Source: Azohydromonas lata NBRC 102462 (GTDB taxonomy: Bacteria > Pseudomonadota > Gammaproteobacteria > Burkholderiales > Burkholderiaceae_C). Taken from it: DNA of 64,000 nucleotides. The position numbers and the translations under genes are program-made. Where the stretch lies: NCBI RefSeq assembly GCF_001571085.1, contig NZ_BCTC01000014.1:29714-93713 (forward strand). The letters are read 5' to 3'. Numbering within the stretch: the stretch's first letter is position 1; each line of letters begins with the position of its first letter. This document shows, one piece after another, positions 1 through 9,336 of the stretch. The notes beneath the pieces are model-generated. The model was not told where the DNA came from. It ran no database searches and saw only the letters and a list, made by a program, of their open reading frames with translations.

Positions 1-2
1 AG

Positions 3-677
3 GGCGTGGGCCAGTGGACGGTGCACCAGTGGATCAAGAAGGCGGTGCTGCTGAGCTTCCGCCTCAAGGACAACCAGATCATTCGCGCCGGCGACCTGGG
101 CTTCTACGACAAGGTGGACACCAAGTTCGCCACCGCCCCCGAAGAGGAAATGCGCGCCAGCGGCGTGCGCGTGGTGCCCCCGGCCGTCGCCCGCCGCGGC
201 AGCTTCATCGGCCGCGGCGCCGTGCTGATGCCCTCCTACGTGAACATCGGCGCCTACGTGGACGAAGGCACCATGGTCGACACCTGGGCCACCGTCGGCT
301 CCTGCGCGCAGATCGGCAAGAACGTGCATCTGTCGGGCGGCGTCGGCATCGGCGGCGTGCTGGAGCCGCTGCAGGCCAACCCCACCATCATCGAAGACAA
401 CTGCTTCATCGGCGCGCGCTCCGAGGTGGTGGAAGGCGTGATCGTGGAAGAGAACTCCGTGATCAGCATGGGCGTCTACATCGGCCAGAGCACCAAGATC
501 TACGACCGCGCCACCGGCGAAGTGACGTATGGCCGCATCCCCGCGGGCTCCGTGGTGGTCAGCGGCAACCTGCCCAGCGCCGACGGCAAGTACAGCCTGT
601 ACTGCGCCGTGATCGTGAAGAAGGTGGACGCGCAAACCCGCGCCAAGACCAGCATCAACGAGCTGCTGCGCGCCTGA
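3..677 (+). CDS. dapD: 2,3,4,5-tetrahydropyridine-2,6-dicarboxylate N-succinyltransferase (5' end outside window)
   Basis: DapD transfers succinyl from succinyl-CoA to tetrahydrodipicolinate in the succinylase branch of lysine and meso-diaminopimelate synthesis, in the cytoplasm. The visible 224 or so residues are open from the window edge, and the family is usually about 275 residues, so roughly 50 N-terminal residues lie upstream. The GTG at position 6 is internal and not the start. Hexapeptide-repeat (left-handed beta-helix) sequence is plain, for example [20 protein letters not shown] and [15 protein letters not shown]. dapE follows 312 bases downstream on the same strand, separated by a hairpin and a paired repeat, which supports the pathway assignment. 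Confidence 0.96.
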   Translation, partial: GVGQWTVHQWIKKAVLLSFRLKDNQIIRAGDLGFYDKVDTKFATAPEEEMRASGVRVVPPAVARRGSFIGRGAVLMPSYVNIGAYVDEGTMVDTWATVGSCAQIGKNVHLSGGVGIGGVLEPLQANPTIIEDNCFIGARSEVVEGVIVEENSVISMGVYIGQSTKIYDRATGEVTYGRIPAGSVVVSGNLPSADGKYSLYCAVIVKKVDAQTRAKTSINELLRA

Positions 678-686
678 TGAGGGCGC

Positions 687-715
687 GGACCGCGGCGCCT
701 GCGCTGCCGCGGTCC
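687..715 (+). terminator. Hairpin after dapD, probable terminator
   Basis: A perfect 10-bp GC-rich stem (687-696 with 706-715) and a 9-base loop start 9 bases after the dapD stop. Only a weakly T-rich tract follows, so it may act as an intrinsic terminator or as an mRNA 3' end stabiliser. Confidence 0.45.
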
Positions 716-741
716 TTGGCTTGCTTCTCGAAAAAACAACT

Positions 742-867
742 CGTCATGCCCGCGAAAGCGGGCATCCACGCGCACCGACCCGGTGGCCTGGAAACGGCGA
801 CCTTGCGCAATGCGGTTCGAAGGCAACACCCCGGCGATCGTGGATGCCCGCTTTCGCGGGCATGACG
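742..867. repeat. REPIN-like paired palindromic repeat, family A, copy 1
   Basis: Two perfect 29-bp inverted arms (742-770 and 839-867) flank a 68-bp core. Each arm is itself a palindrome centred on ATGCCCGCGAAAGCGGGCAT, so the unit can fold as a long hairpin or a double hairpin. A second copy at about 23521-23644 has the same arms and a core of the same length, related to this one in opposite orientation. This is the layout of a REP doublet (REPIN). Apart from this unit and the hairpin at 687, no gene is seen in the dapD-dapE gap. Confidence 0.85.
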
Positions 868-929
868 AAGCAAAGGACGAAGCGCCCGCACTGACGGGAG
901 GCCCGCTTCGTTCCCCGGCTACGCCCTGA

Positions 930-2159
<1,230 letters not shown>

Positions 2160-2210
2160 GGCCATGACGCCGACGTCCCCTCGCCAGCAAGGGCGTCACG
2201 CACCCCACTT

Positions 2211-2361
2211 CGTCATTCCCGCGCAGGCGGGAATCCAGGCGGCCCCACGCCAGAGCGCAGAGAAGCGGCAGGACCGCCACCATGTCGGCCTCGTCGTGCC
2301 GGCCCATGCGCCTTCGGCCCGCTTGGGGACCGCCTGGATTCCCGCCTTCGCGGGAATGACG
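2211..2361. repeat. REPIN-like paired palindromic repeat, family B, copy 1
   Basis: A 151-bp unit between dapE and prmB. Inverted ends contain a palindrome of the form ATTCCCGCG..GCGGGAAT followed inward by a block starting CCAGGCGG(C/T)CCCAC, which is partly mirrored at the right end. The same layout (152 bp) recurs at 33517-33668. The arms recall the dRS3-type ATTCCC(N8)GGGAAT repeats of Neisseria, but homology was not tested. Confidence 0.82.
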
Positions 2362-2438
2362 GATCAGGGGGGTGCTGCGTGCCAGTCTCCGGCTGGCACC
2401 TGCCGAGCCTTCTCGGACCGATATCACTGATTGACCCC

Positions 2439-3350
2439 ATGAAACTCATCACCCTCCTGGAGCACAACGCCCAGCGCATGGAAGACGCCGGCCTGAGCTT
2501 CGGCCACGGCACCACCAACGCCTTCGACGAGGCCGTGTGGCTGACGCTGTGGAAGCTGGGCCTGCCCCTGGACGACCTGGACGGCGTGGCCGAGCGCGAG
2601 CTCAGCGGCGACGAGACCGCCGCCGTCAACGCCCTGGTGGACGAGCGCATAGCCACCCGCAAGCCCGCCGCCTACCTGACCCGGGAAGCCTGGCTGCAGG
2701 GCGTGCCCTTCTACGTGGACGAGCGCGTGATCGTGCCGCGCTCGCTCATCGCCGAGCCCCTGGCCGACGGCACGCTGGACGCCTGGCTGAGCGCCGACAC
2801 CCGCCGCGTGCTGGACCTGTGCACCGGCAACGGCAGCCTGGCCGTGCTCAGCGCCCTCGCCTGGCCGGAAGTCGAGGTGGACGCCGCCGACCTGAGCCCC
2901 GAGGCGCTGGAAGTCGCCCGCATCAACGTGCAGCGGCATGAGCTGGCCGAACGCATCCGGCTGCGCCTGGGCGACGGCCTGCAGGCGGCCGACGGCGCCT
3001 ACGACCTGATTCTCTGCAATCCGCCTTACGTAAACTCCGAGAGCATGGCGGCCCTGCCGCCGGAATACCGCGCCGAGCCGGCGCTGGCCCTGGCCGGCGG
3101 CACGGACGGCATGGATTTCGTGCGCCGCCTGCTGCGCGACGTGCCCGCCCACCTCACGCCGCACGGCGTGCTGGTGCTGGAGATCGGCAACGAGCGCCAA
3201 TACTTCGAGGACGCCTTCCCGCACCTGGGCCCGGCCTGGCTGCCCACCAGCGCCGGCGACGACCAAGTGCTGCTGCTCACGCGCGAAATGCTCACCGAGC
3301 TGGTACAGCCGCCCAAGGAAGCCCAGGAACCCAAGGAGGCCGGCCAGTGA
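2439..3350 (+). CDS. prmB: Ribosomal protein L3 N5-glutamine methyltransferase
   Basis: PrmB methylates a conserved glutamine of ribosomal protein L3 with S-adenosylmethionine. The 303-residue protein has the class I methyltransferase SAM site DLCTGNGSL (about residues 126-134) and the glutamine-methyltransferase signature NPPY (194-197) within ILCNPPYVN. The N-terminal helical region is typical of the PrmB/PrmC (HemK) family. ATG 2439 is chosen because similarity starts at MKLITLLEHNAQRM; the upstream ATG 2379 lies close to the repeat. The stop overlaps the GTG start of the ABC-F gene, so the two are probably co-translated. Confidence 0.95.
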   Translation: MKLITLLEHNAQRMEDAGLSFGHGTTNAFDEAVWLTLWKLGLPLDDLDGVAERELSGDETAAVNALVDERIATRKPAAYLTREAWLQGVPFYVDERVIVPRSLIAEPLADGTLDAWLSADTRRVLDLCTGNGSLAVLSALAWPEVEVDAADLSPEALEVARINVQRHELAERIRLRLGDGLQAADGAYDLILCNPPYVNSESMAALPPEYRAEPALALAGGTDGMDFVRRLLRDVPAHLTPHGVLVLEIGNERQYFEDAFPHLGPAWLPTSAGDDQVLLLTREMLTELVQPPKEAQEPKEAGQ

Positions 3351-5302
3351 TCACGCTGCGCAACGTCACCCTGCGCCGCGGGGCCAAGGTGGTGCTGGAA
3401 GGCGCCAACGTCGTCCTCAACCCCGGCGAGAAGGCCGGCCTGGTGGGCCGCAACGGCGCGGGCAAATCCAGCCTGTTTTCGCTCATGGCCGGCCGGCTGC
3501 ACGCCGACGCGGGCGATTTCGAGATGCCGCCGACCTGGCGCCTGGGCGAAGTCGCGCAGGCCATGCCGGAGACGGAGCAGCCCGCCACCGATTTCGTGCT
3601 GGACGGCGACATCCCGCTGGTGGAGGCGCGCGACGCCCTGGCCGCCGCCGAGTCCGGCAACGACGGCCACGCCATCGCCGAGGCGCACGTCAAGCTGGAG
3701 GAGGCCGGCGCCTTCGACGCGCGCGCCCGCGCGCAGGCGCTGCTGCTGGGCCTGGGCTTCAAGCTCCAGCAGCTCGACGCCCCGGTGAACAGCTTCTCCG
3801 GCGGCTGGCGCATGCGCCTGCAGCTCGCCCGCGCACTGATGTGCCCGGCCGACCTGCTGCTGCTGGACGAACCCACGAACCACCTGGACCTGGACGCCCT
3901 GGTCTGGCTGGAAGGCTGGCTGCAGCGCTTCAAGGGCACGCTGCTGGTGATCTCGCACGACCGCGAATTCCTGGACGCCATCACCGGCGTGACGCTGCAC
4001 CTGGAGGACGCCAAGCTCGACCGCTACGGCGGCAACTACTCGGCGTTTGAGGGCATGCGCGCCGAGCGCTTGAGCCAGCAGGCCTCGGCCTACGAGCGCC
4101 AGCAGGACAAGATCGCCCAGCTCCAGCGTTTTATTGATCGCTTCAAAGCCAAGGCCACCAAGGCGAAACAGGCCCAGAGCCGTGTGAAGGCCTTGGACCG
4201 CATGGAAAAGCTGGCGCCCGTGCTCACGGCCAGCGATTTCTCCTTCCAGTTCCGCGAGCCGGTGAGCCTGCCCAACCCCATGCTCAGCCTGCGCGCCATG
4301 GAGTGCGGCTATCCGCAGGAGGACGGCGGCTCGGTGACCATCGTGCGCAACGTCAACCGCACGGTGCTGGCGGGGCAGCGCATCGGCATCCTGGGCGCCA
4401 ACGGACAAGGCAAGTCCACTCTGGTGAAGACGGTGGCGCGCGAACTCTCGCCCATCGCCGGCACCATGACCGAGGGCAAGGGCCTGTCCATCGGCTACTT
4501 CGCGCAGCAGGAAATGGATTTATTGCACGGCGAGGACACGCCGCTGTCCCACATGATCCGCCTGGCCAAGGTCGTGAGCCCGCAGGCACGCGAGCAGGAG
4601 CTGCGCGATTTTCTCGGCCAGTTCCGCTTCGGCGGCGAGATGGCGGCGCAGCCCATAGGCACGCTCTCTGGCGGCGAAAAGGCGCGCCTGGTGCTGGCCA
4701 GCCTGGTCTGGCAGAAGCCCAACCTGCTGCTGCTGGACGAACCGACGAACCACCTGGACCTGACGACGCGCGAAGCGCTGTCCATGGCGCTCAACGAGTT
4801 CGAGGGCACGGTGATGCTGGTCAGCCACGACCGCGCCCTGCTGCGCGAGGTGTGCGATGAGTTCTGGCTGGTGAGCCGCGGCGGCGTCGAACCCTTCGAC
4901 GGCGACCTGGACGACTACCAGCGCTGGCTGCTGGACCAGGCCAAGGAAGCCGCCCGCGCGCTGAAGGACGCCGCGTCGGCCGAAGCGGCGGCCATTGCGG
5001 CGGCTTCGCCGGACGGCGCCCCGGTCAACCGCAAGGAAGAGCGCAAGGCGGCGGCCGCGCAGCGGCAGAAGCTCAACGAGATGGCCAAGCCGCTCAAGAA
5101 CGAGCTGAAGAAGGTCGAAACCCGCCTGTCCACCGCCACCACCGAACGCGACAACGCCCTCGCTGCCCTGGGCGCCGCCGATTTGTCCCCTCAGCAGCGC
5201 GCCGACGCGGGGCGGCAATTGAAGGCGCTGGAAGACGAGATCGAGGAATTGGAAATGCGGTGGCTGGAATTGGGGGAGCAGTTGGAGCAGTTGGCGGGGT
5301 GA
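3347..5302 (+). CDS. yheS: ABC-F family ATPase, YheS type
   Basis: ABC-F proteins are soluble twin ATPases that bind the ribosomal E site and relieve stalled translation. This 651-residue protein has two full nucleotide-binding domains: Walker A GRNGAGKS (34-41) and GANGQGKS, signature motifs FSGGWRMRL and LSGGEKARL, and two copies of LLLLDEPTNHLD. A charged linker (KAKATKAKQAQSRVKALDRM) sits between the domains, and a C-terminal Lys/Glu-rich coiled-coil tail runs over the last 90 or so residues. The stretch with VLDGDIPLVEAR and the overall order resemble E. coli YheS more than EttA or Uup. It starts with GTG overlapping the prmB stop. Confidence 0.9.
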   Translation: MITLRNVTLRRGAKVVLEGANVVLNPGEKAGLVGRNGAGKSSLFSLMAGRLHADAGDFEMPPTWRLGEVAQAMPETEQPATDFVLDGDIPLVEARDALAAAESGNDGHAIAEAHVKLEEAGAFDARARAQALLLGLGFKLQQLDAPVNSFSGGWRMRLQLARALMCPADLLLLDEPTNHLDLDALVWLEGWLQRFKGTLLVISHDREFLDAITGVTLHLEDAKLDRYGGNYSAFEGMRAERLSQQASAYERQQDKIAQLQRFIDRFKAKATKAKQAQSRVKALDRMEKLAPVLTASDFSFQFREPVSLPNPMLSLRAMECGYPQEDGGSVTIVRNVNRTVLAGQRIGILGANGQGKSTLVKTVARELSPIAGTMTEGKGLSIGYFAQQEMDLLHGEDTPLSHMIRLAKVVSPQAREQELRDFLGQFRFGGEMAAQPIGTLSGGEKARLVLASLVWQKPNLLLLDEPTNHLDLTTREALSMALNEFEGTVMLVSHDRALLREVCDEFWLVSRGGVEPFDGDLDDYQRWLLDQAKEAARALKDAASAEAAAIAAASPDGAPVNRKEERKAAAAQRQKLNEMAKPLKNELKKVETRLSTATTERDNALAALGAADLSPQQRADAGRQLKALEDEIEELEMRWLELGEQLEQLAG

Positions 5303-5379
5303 GGGTTATCCGGATTTCATACCCCATTTGGAAAATCCACGGGTTTCCACAAATCAGCAGGTAGAGCTTGAGTTGGGGT

Positions 5380-5402
5380 TGCCGTTCGCTGCAGGAACGG
5401 CA
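5380..5402 (+). other. Small hairpin in the gap after yheS
   Basis: An 8-bp perfect stem (TGCCGTTC paired with GAACGGCA) with a 7-base loop lies 78 bases after the yheS stop. No T-tract follows. The rest of the 213-base gap 5303-5515 holds no convincing gene; a short inverted GCACAAGG/CCTTGTGC pair (about 5400 and 5438) lies in it too. Confidence 0.35.
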
Positions 5403-5467
5403 CAAGGAAGTCGTAGAGGCAGCAAGAAAAATCTTTGCCTTGTGCGAATCCTTTTCCGCCCCGGCCT

Positions 5468-5509
5468 CCTCTTGTCCCCCGAAGCCACTCCCGGCTTCGC
5501 CACAAGAGG
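5468..5509 (+). promoter_or_regulatory. Hairpin burying the Shine-Dalgarno of the DUF2892 gene
   Basis: The 8 bases at 5468-5475 pair perfectly with 5502-5509, and 7 inner bases at 5480-5486 pair perfectly with 5493-5499, giving a two-part stem with a small internal loop and a 6-base hairpin loop. The right outer arm contains AAGAGG (5504-5509), the Shine-Dalgarno 6 bases ahead of ATG 5516. Translation of the small membrane protein, and by coupling the sigma factor behind it, could depend on opening this structure. The pairing is seen directly; regulation is inferred. Confidence 0.5.
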
Positions 5510-5515
5510 CCCTCC

Positions 5516-5722
5516 ATGCTCTACCTGAAAAACATGTCCACTCCCCACCGCCTGGCCCGCGTGCTGCTGGCCCTTGCCGGCGTCGTGCTGCTGCTGGCCG
5601 GCGTGCTGGGCAAAACGCTGCTGCTGCCCGTGGGCGCCGTGCTGCTCGTCCTGGCCCTCACCGGCCTGCTCGGCTGGTGCCCCATGTGCGCCCTCGTGGA
5701 TTTCAGTCGCGGCCGGCGCTGA
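5516..5722 (+). CDS. Small membrane protein, DUF2892-like, with a CxxC motif
   Basis: A 68-residue protein with two closely spaced hydrophobic segments (about residues 14-31 and 34-54) and a short basic tail, so an inner-membrane hairpin. The ending [13 protein letters not shown] resembles DUF2892 proteins (the YgaP-type membrane domain), but it carries a CxxC pair (Cys55, Cys58), which could bind a metal or undergo redox change. ATG 5516 has a good Shine-Dalgarno (AAGAGG) that lies inside a strong hairpin. Its stop is only 2 bases before the ECF sigma factor start, so the pair is probably co-translated. A role as membrane partner of the sigma factor is inference. Confidence 0.8.
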   Translation: MLYLKNMSTPHRLARVLLALAGVVLLLAGVLGKTLLLPVGAVLLVLALTGLLGWCPMCALVDFSRGRR

Positions 5723-5724
5723 GC

Positions 5725-6240
5725 ATGTCGGCCTTCAGCGACACCCTGGTCAGCCAGGCCATGCAGGGCGACGCGCTCGCCCTCGAAGGGCTGCTGCGCA
5801 GGACACAGCCCGACCTGCGCCGCTACGCCCGCCGCTTCTGCCTCGCCGCCGACGTGGACGACGCGGTGCAGGAGTCGCTGATCCGCATCACCCAGCGCCT
5901 GCCCCAACTGCGCGCCGCCGCCGCGCTCTCGGGCTGGCTCATGACCATGGTGCGGCGCGAGTGCCTGCGCCTGGCCCGCAGGGTTTGGCGGGAGGAGCCG
6001 TCCGACGAGCAACTGCTCGCCCAACTCGCCACCCGCGCCGAGGACGGCCTGCGCCTGGACCTTGCCCGCGCGCTGGAATCCCTGCCCGCCCACCACCTCG
6101 AAATCGTGCTGCTGCGCGACTTCGAGGAGCTCTCGCTGCAGGACATCGCCCAGCGCACCGGCGAGTCCATCGCCTGCATCAAGAGCCGGCTGCACAGGGC
6201 GCGGACCCTGGTGCGCGAATACCTCGCCACCGCGGCCTGA
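5725..6240 (+). CDS. ECF-type RNA polymerase sigma factor
   Basis: A 171-residue extracytoplasmic-function sigma factor with only region 2 ([20 protein letters not shown] and the basic [16 protein letters not shown] helix, about residues 45-90) and region 4 ([20 protein letters not shown] then the helix-turn-helix [22 protein letters not shown], about 115-165). It would direct polymerase to a small stress or envelope regulon. No classical anti-sigma factor with a cytoplasmic anti-sigma domain is adjacent; the only partner gene is the 68-residue CxxC membrane protein 2 bases upstream. No clear own Shine-Dalgarno is seen, which suggests translational coupling. aqpZ follows after an AT-rich gap. 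Confidence 0.92.
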   Translation: MSAFSDTLVSQAMQGDALALEGLLRRTQPDLRRYARRFCLAADVDDAVQESLIRITQRLPQLRAAAALSGWLMTMVRRECLRLARRVWREEPSDEQLLAQLATRAEDGLRLDLARALESLPAHHLEIVLLRDFEELSLQDIAQRTGESIACIKSRLHRARTLVREYLATAA

Positions 6241-6300
6241 GCCGGCTTGAAACCTGTCGTCCAGCCTCAGCAACCAGCGCTGGCCGGACGGCCAGGCCCA

Positions 6301-6455
6301 TAAGTGCCCACCGACTTTTAAATTTCCGAATAGTTTTTGAGTCCGGACATCAACAAACCGCACTCGCATATTCGACATATATTTATCAAACCGAAAACTC
6401 GGCAATAACGAGTAATATTTACCTGACAACAGGCCATTCAATAATTAATTTCTCT
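6301..6455. promoter_or_regulatory. AT-rich gap upstream of aqpZ
   Basis: This stretch is far richer in A and T than its surroundings (for example ACATATATTTATC and AGTAATATTTACC) and holds no gene. It is the likely promoter and control region of aqpZ and may include the 3' end of the sigma factor transcript. A small inverted pair ACTCG/CGAGT lies within it near 6398-6412. No single promoter can be picked with confidence. Confidence 0.4.
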
Positions 6456-6515
6456 GTCGGCTGCCTGCGCAGCCCCACGCCCACGCGTGGCCCTCCCCTG
6501 CACCGGAGAAACCGG

Positions 6516-7250
6516 ATGAACAAGTACCTCGCGGAGTTCGTTGGGACGTTCTGGCTGGTCTTGGGCGGCTGCGGCAGCGCGGTGATCGCGGCGGCCTTTC
6601 CGCACTTGGGCATTGGCCTCGTGGGCGTCTCGCTCGCCTTCGGCCTCACCGTGCTCACCATGGCCTACGCCATAGGCCACATCTCGGGCTGCCACCTCAA
6701 CCCGGCCGTGTCCGTGGGCCTGTGGGCCGGCGGTCGCTTCCCGGCCAGGGAGGTGCCGCCCTACGTCGTCGCCCAGGTGCTGGGCGCGATATTCGCCGGC
6801 GCGGTGCTGTACTTCATCGCCAGCGGCAAGGAGGGGTTCAGCCTCTCCGGCGGGCTGGCCTCCAACGGCTATGCGGCGCATTCGCCCGGCGGCTACTCGC
6901 TCATGACGGCCGCCGTCACCGAGGTGGTGCTCACCATGATGTTCCTCATCGTCATCATGGGCGCCACCGACAAGCGCGCACCGGCCGGCTTCGCGCCCAT
7001 CGCCATCGGCTTCTGCCTGACGCTGATCCACCTCATCAGCATCCCGGTCACCAACACTTCGGTGAACCCGGCGCGCAGCACGGGCGTGAGCCTCTTCGTC
7101 GGCGGTTGGGCGCTGGAGCAGCTCTGGCTGTTCTGGATAGGCCCGCTGGCCGGCGGCGTGCTCGGCGCCCTGCTCTACCGCTTCATGGGCACCGACCCGG
7201 CCGAGCGTGAAACCGCCGGCGTGCAACCCAAGGCCGCCGCGCACGCCTGA
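6516..7250 (+). CDS. aqpZ: Aquaporin Z (water channel)
   Basis: AqpZ lets water cross the inner membrane under osmotic change. The 244-residue protein shows six hydrophobic helices and both pore half-helix motifs, NPAVSVG and NPARSTG. Selectivity-filter residues typical of a water-specific channel are visible: His in [19 protein letters not shown] and the Arg of NPAR. Length matches the family (about 230-245). ATG 6516 is preceded by GGAGAAACC, a usable ribosome-binding site. bcsZ starts 48 bases downstream on the same strand. Confidence 0.96.
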   Translation: MNKYLAEFVGTFWLVLGGCGSAVIAAAFPHLGIGLVGVSLAFGLTVLTMAYAIGHISGCHLNPAVSVGLWAGGRFPAREVPPYVVAQVLGAIFAGAVLYFIASGKEGFSLSGGLASNGYAAHSPGGYSLMTAAVTEVVLTMMFLIVIMGATDKRAPAGFAPIAIGFCLTLIHLISIPVTNTSVNPARSTGVSLFVGGWALEQLWLFWIGPLAGGVLGALLYRFMGTDPAERETAGVQPKAAAHA

Positions 7251-7298
7251 ACCCGGCACAGCGATCCGCCTGCACGGCGGCAGCAAGGGTGCCCCGGC

Positions 7299-8516
7299 AT
7301 GATGGCGAGCCCCCCACGCCGCCGCGCGCCCACCGTGCCTGCATCACCTCCCCGCTTCCGCCGGCGCCGCCTCGTCCTCGCGGCGGCGCTGGCCCCCGCC
7401 TGCACCCCACTGGCCGCCCGCGAGGCCTGCCCCGGCTGGCCGCTGTGGTCGGCCTACGTGCAGAAGTTCGTCCAGGACGACGGCCGCGTCATCGACGACC
7501 AGCACCAGACCCGCTACACCACCTCCGAGGGCCAGGCCTACAGCCTCTTCTTCGCCCTGGTCGCCAACGACCGCGAGCGCTTCGACACCCTGCTGCAATG
7601 GACGGACCGCCACCTCGCCCAGGGCGCGCTGGGCGACCGGCTGCCCGGCTGGCGCTGGGGCCGCCACGACGACGGCCAGTGGACGCTGCTGGACGCCAAC
7701 GCCGCCGCCGACGCCGACCTCTGGCTCGCCCACACGCTGTTCGAGGCCGCGCGGCTGTGGCGCGAGCCGCGCCATCGCACGCTGGCCACGCGGCTGCTGG
7801 CGCGCATACGCGCGCAGGAAGTGGTGGAAGTGCCGGGCCTGGGGCCGACCGTCCTGCCCGGCCCGCTGGGCTTCAGGCTGGACGGCGGCGTGCTGCGCCT
7901 GAATCCGAGCTACCTCGCCGTGCACCAGTTGCGCGGCCTGGCGCGGGAAGACGCCTCCGGCCCCTGGGACGCCATCGCCGCCGGCACCCCTAAGCTGCTG
8001 GCCGCCATCGCGCCGCGCGGCTTCGTCCCGGACTGGACGCTCTACGCCGACAAGCTGGGCTGGCACGTGGACGCGTCCTCGCCACCCCTGGGGAGCTGGG
8101 ACGCCATCCGCAGCTGCCTTTGGGCCGGCCTGCTGCACGCGGACGACCCGTTGAAAGCCCGCCTCATGCACCTCACCCGCGGCATGGCCGCGCTGCTGCA
8201 GTCCGGCAAGGAGCTGCCGCAGCAGGTGCGCACCGACACCGGCGCCCCGCAAGGCGCGGCCCCGGCCGGCTTTTCGGCGGCGCTGCTGCCCTGGCTGCAG
8301 TCCGGCCAGCGGCCCTGGCTGCTGACGGGGCAGTTGGAGCGGCTGCGCTCCCTGAGCGCCGACGGCCTGCGCTGGCCCGCCGGCTGCACCGCCGGCCTCG
8401 TCGGCCAGCCGCCCACCTACTACGACCAGGCGCTGGCGCTGTTCGGCACGGGGTTCGTCGAGGGGCGGTTTGCGTTCGACCGCGCCGGGCGCTTGACGGT
8501 GGCCTGGGCACGTTAG
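7299..8516 (+). CDS. bcsZ: Cellulose synthase-associated endoglucanase, GH8
   Basis: BcsZ is a periplasmic glycoside hydrolase family 8 enzyme that cuts beta-1,4-glucan and is needed for orderly cellulose export. The 405-residue protein has an Arg-rich start and a hydrophobic segment (RRRRLVLAAALAPACTPLAA) typical of export. Family blocks follow: SEGQAYSLFFALVANDR with the catalytic Glu, GWRWGRHDDGQWTLLDANAAADADLW with the conserved Asp, and NPSYLAVHQLR. It faces bcsS-bcsB-bcsA, which run on the other strand and end 46 bases away, so it belongs to the locus but is transcribed separately. The start may be ATG 7299 or 7302. Confidence 0.93.
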   Translation: MMASPPRRRAPTVPASPPRFRRRRLVLAAALAPACTPLAAREACPGWPLWSAYVQKFVQDDGRVIDDQHQTRYTTSEGQAYSLFFALVANDRERFDTLLQWTDRHLAQGALGDRLPGWRWGRHDDGQWTLLDANAAADADLWLAHTLFEAARLWREPRHRTLATRLLARIRAQEVVEVPGLGPTVLPGPLGFRLDGGVLRLNPSYLAVHQLRGLAREDASGPWDAIAAGTPKLLAAIAPRGFVPDWTLYADKLGWHVDASSPPLGSWDAIRSCLWAGLLHADDPLKARLMHLTRGMAALLQSGKELPQQVRTDTGAPQGAAPAGFSAALLPWLQSGQRPWLLTGQLERLRSLSADGLRWPAGCTAGLVGQPPTYYDQALALFGTGFVEGRFAFDRAGRLTVAWAR

Positions 8517-8562
8517 GCGACCGAACGGGCCACGCTTGGCGTACTTGTAGGCGGCCCGCCCC

Positions 8563-9309
8563 TCACATCGACTTCGCCACCCCCAGCGCGATGTACGGCT
8601 CCTCGTTCCCGTCCCGCGCGCGCAGCCGCCCCGCGCTCAGCTCCAGCGACAGCCCCGACGCCAGCGAGCGCGCCCCGAACAGCCCAACGCCCACCTGGCG
8701 GTAGCTTTCGCCGGAGGACAGCGTGGATTCCACGCCCACACGCCAGCCCAGCGCCGCCGGCCGCGCACCCAGCCGCGCACGCACGTAGCGGCTGTTGGGC
8801 CCGGCGCTGTAGGACGCCAGCACGTCGGCATCCACCGACTGCGTGAACGCCTGCCGCGCGATGAGCTGCGGCGTGAACGCCCAATGCGTGCCGCGCACGC
8901 TGCTGTCCGGGTCCACCGGGCTCAGCCGCGTGTAGCGCAGCCCAATGCCCGCCGACAGCTCCAGCGACGAGCGCTCGCCGCTCCACGCCCGGCCAATCGC
9001 GTATTCCAGCCCCGGCGCGCGCGCGTGCACGCTGCGCGTGCTGCCCTGCAGCGTCGTGTCGTAGCGGTAGGTCAGCATGCTGGCCACCGAGCGCTGGAAC
9101 CAGCCCTCGCCCAAGCGCGCACCCGCAAACGGCTTGATCAGGCCCGCATACGCATAGCCGCCCAAGGACGAGGCCTGCACCCCGCCAATGAACAGCGGCG
9201 CCGCCTCCTGTGCCTGCGCCCGCGCGCCCCCATGCAAGGCCGCCAGCAGGCCCATCACGGCCAGGCCGCGGCCCAGGCGGTTGAGGTTGGAATTCACTCG
9301 TTCGCTCAT
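8563..9309 (-). CDS. bcsS: Cellulose biosynthesis protein BcsS
   Basis: A 248-residue exported protein: signal peptide with LAVMGLLAALHGGARAQA, then alternating-hydrophobic strands such as SLGGYAYAGLIKPF, SSLELSAGIGLRYTRL and SGLSLELSAGRLRARDG. This looks like a small beta-barrel and resembles the BcsS family found beside cellulose synthases. The exact function is unknown; an outer-membrane position is inferred. The start is 27 bases after the bcsB stop, so it closes a bcsA-bcsB-bcsS operon. A plausible start is MSERVNSNLNRLGRG. Confidence 0.8.
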   Translation of the reverse strand: MSERVNSNLNRLGRGLAVMGLLAALHGGARAQAQEAAPLFIGGVQASSLGGYAYAGLIKPFAGARLGEGWFQRSVASMLTYRYDTTLQGSTRSVHARAPGLEYAIGRAWSGERSSLELSAGIGLRYTRLSPVDPDSSVRGTHWAFTPQLIARQAFTQSVDADVLASYSAGPNSRYVRARLGARPAALGWRVGVESTLSSGESYRQVGVGLFGARSLASGLSLELSAGRLRARDGNEEPYIALGVAKSM

Positions 9310-9336
9310 CGTCTCGTCTTGGTGTTTGGGGGAGGG

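Noticed and set aside
742..867. Paired palindromes as plain rho-independent terminators
   Set aside because: They have no T-tracts, occur in both orientations and share a conserved core, which fits repeat elements better, though they may still affect transcript ends.
5328..5528. Small 66-codon frame between yheS and the DUF2892 gene
   Set aside because: No ribosome-binding site, no motif, and it overlaps the hairpin region and the true start of the next gene.
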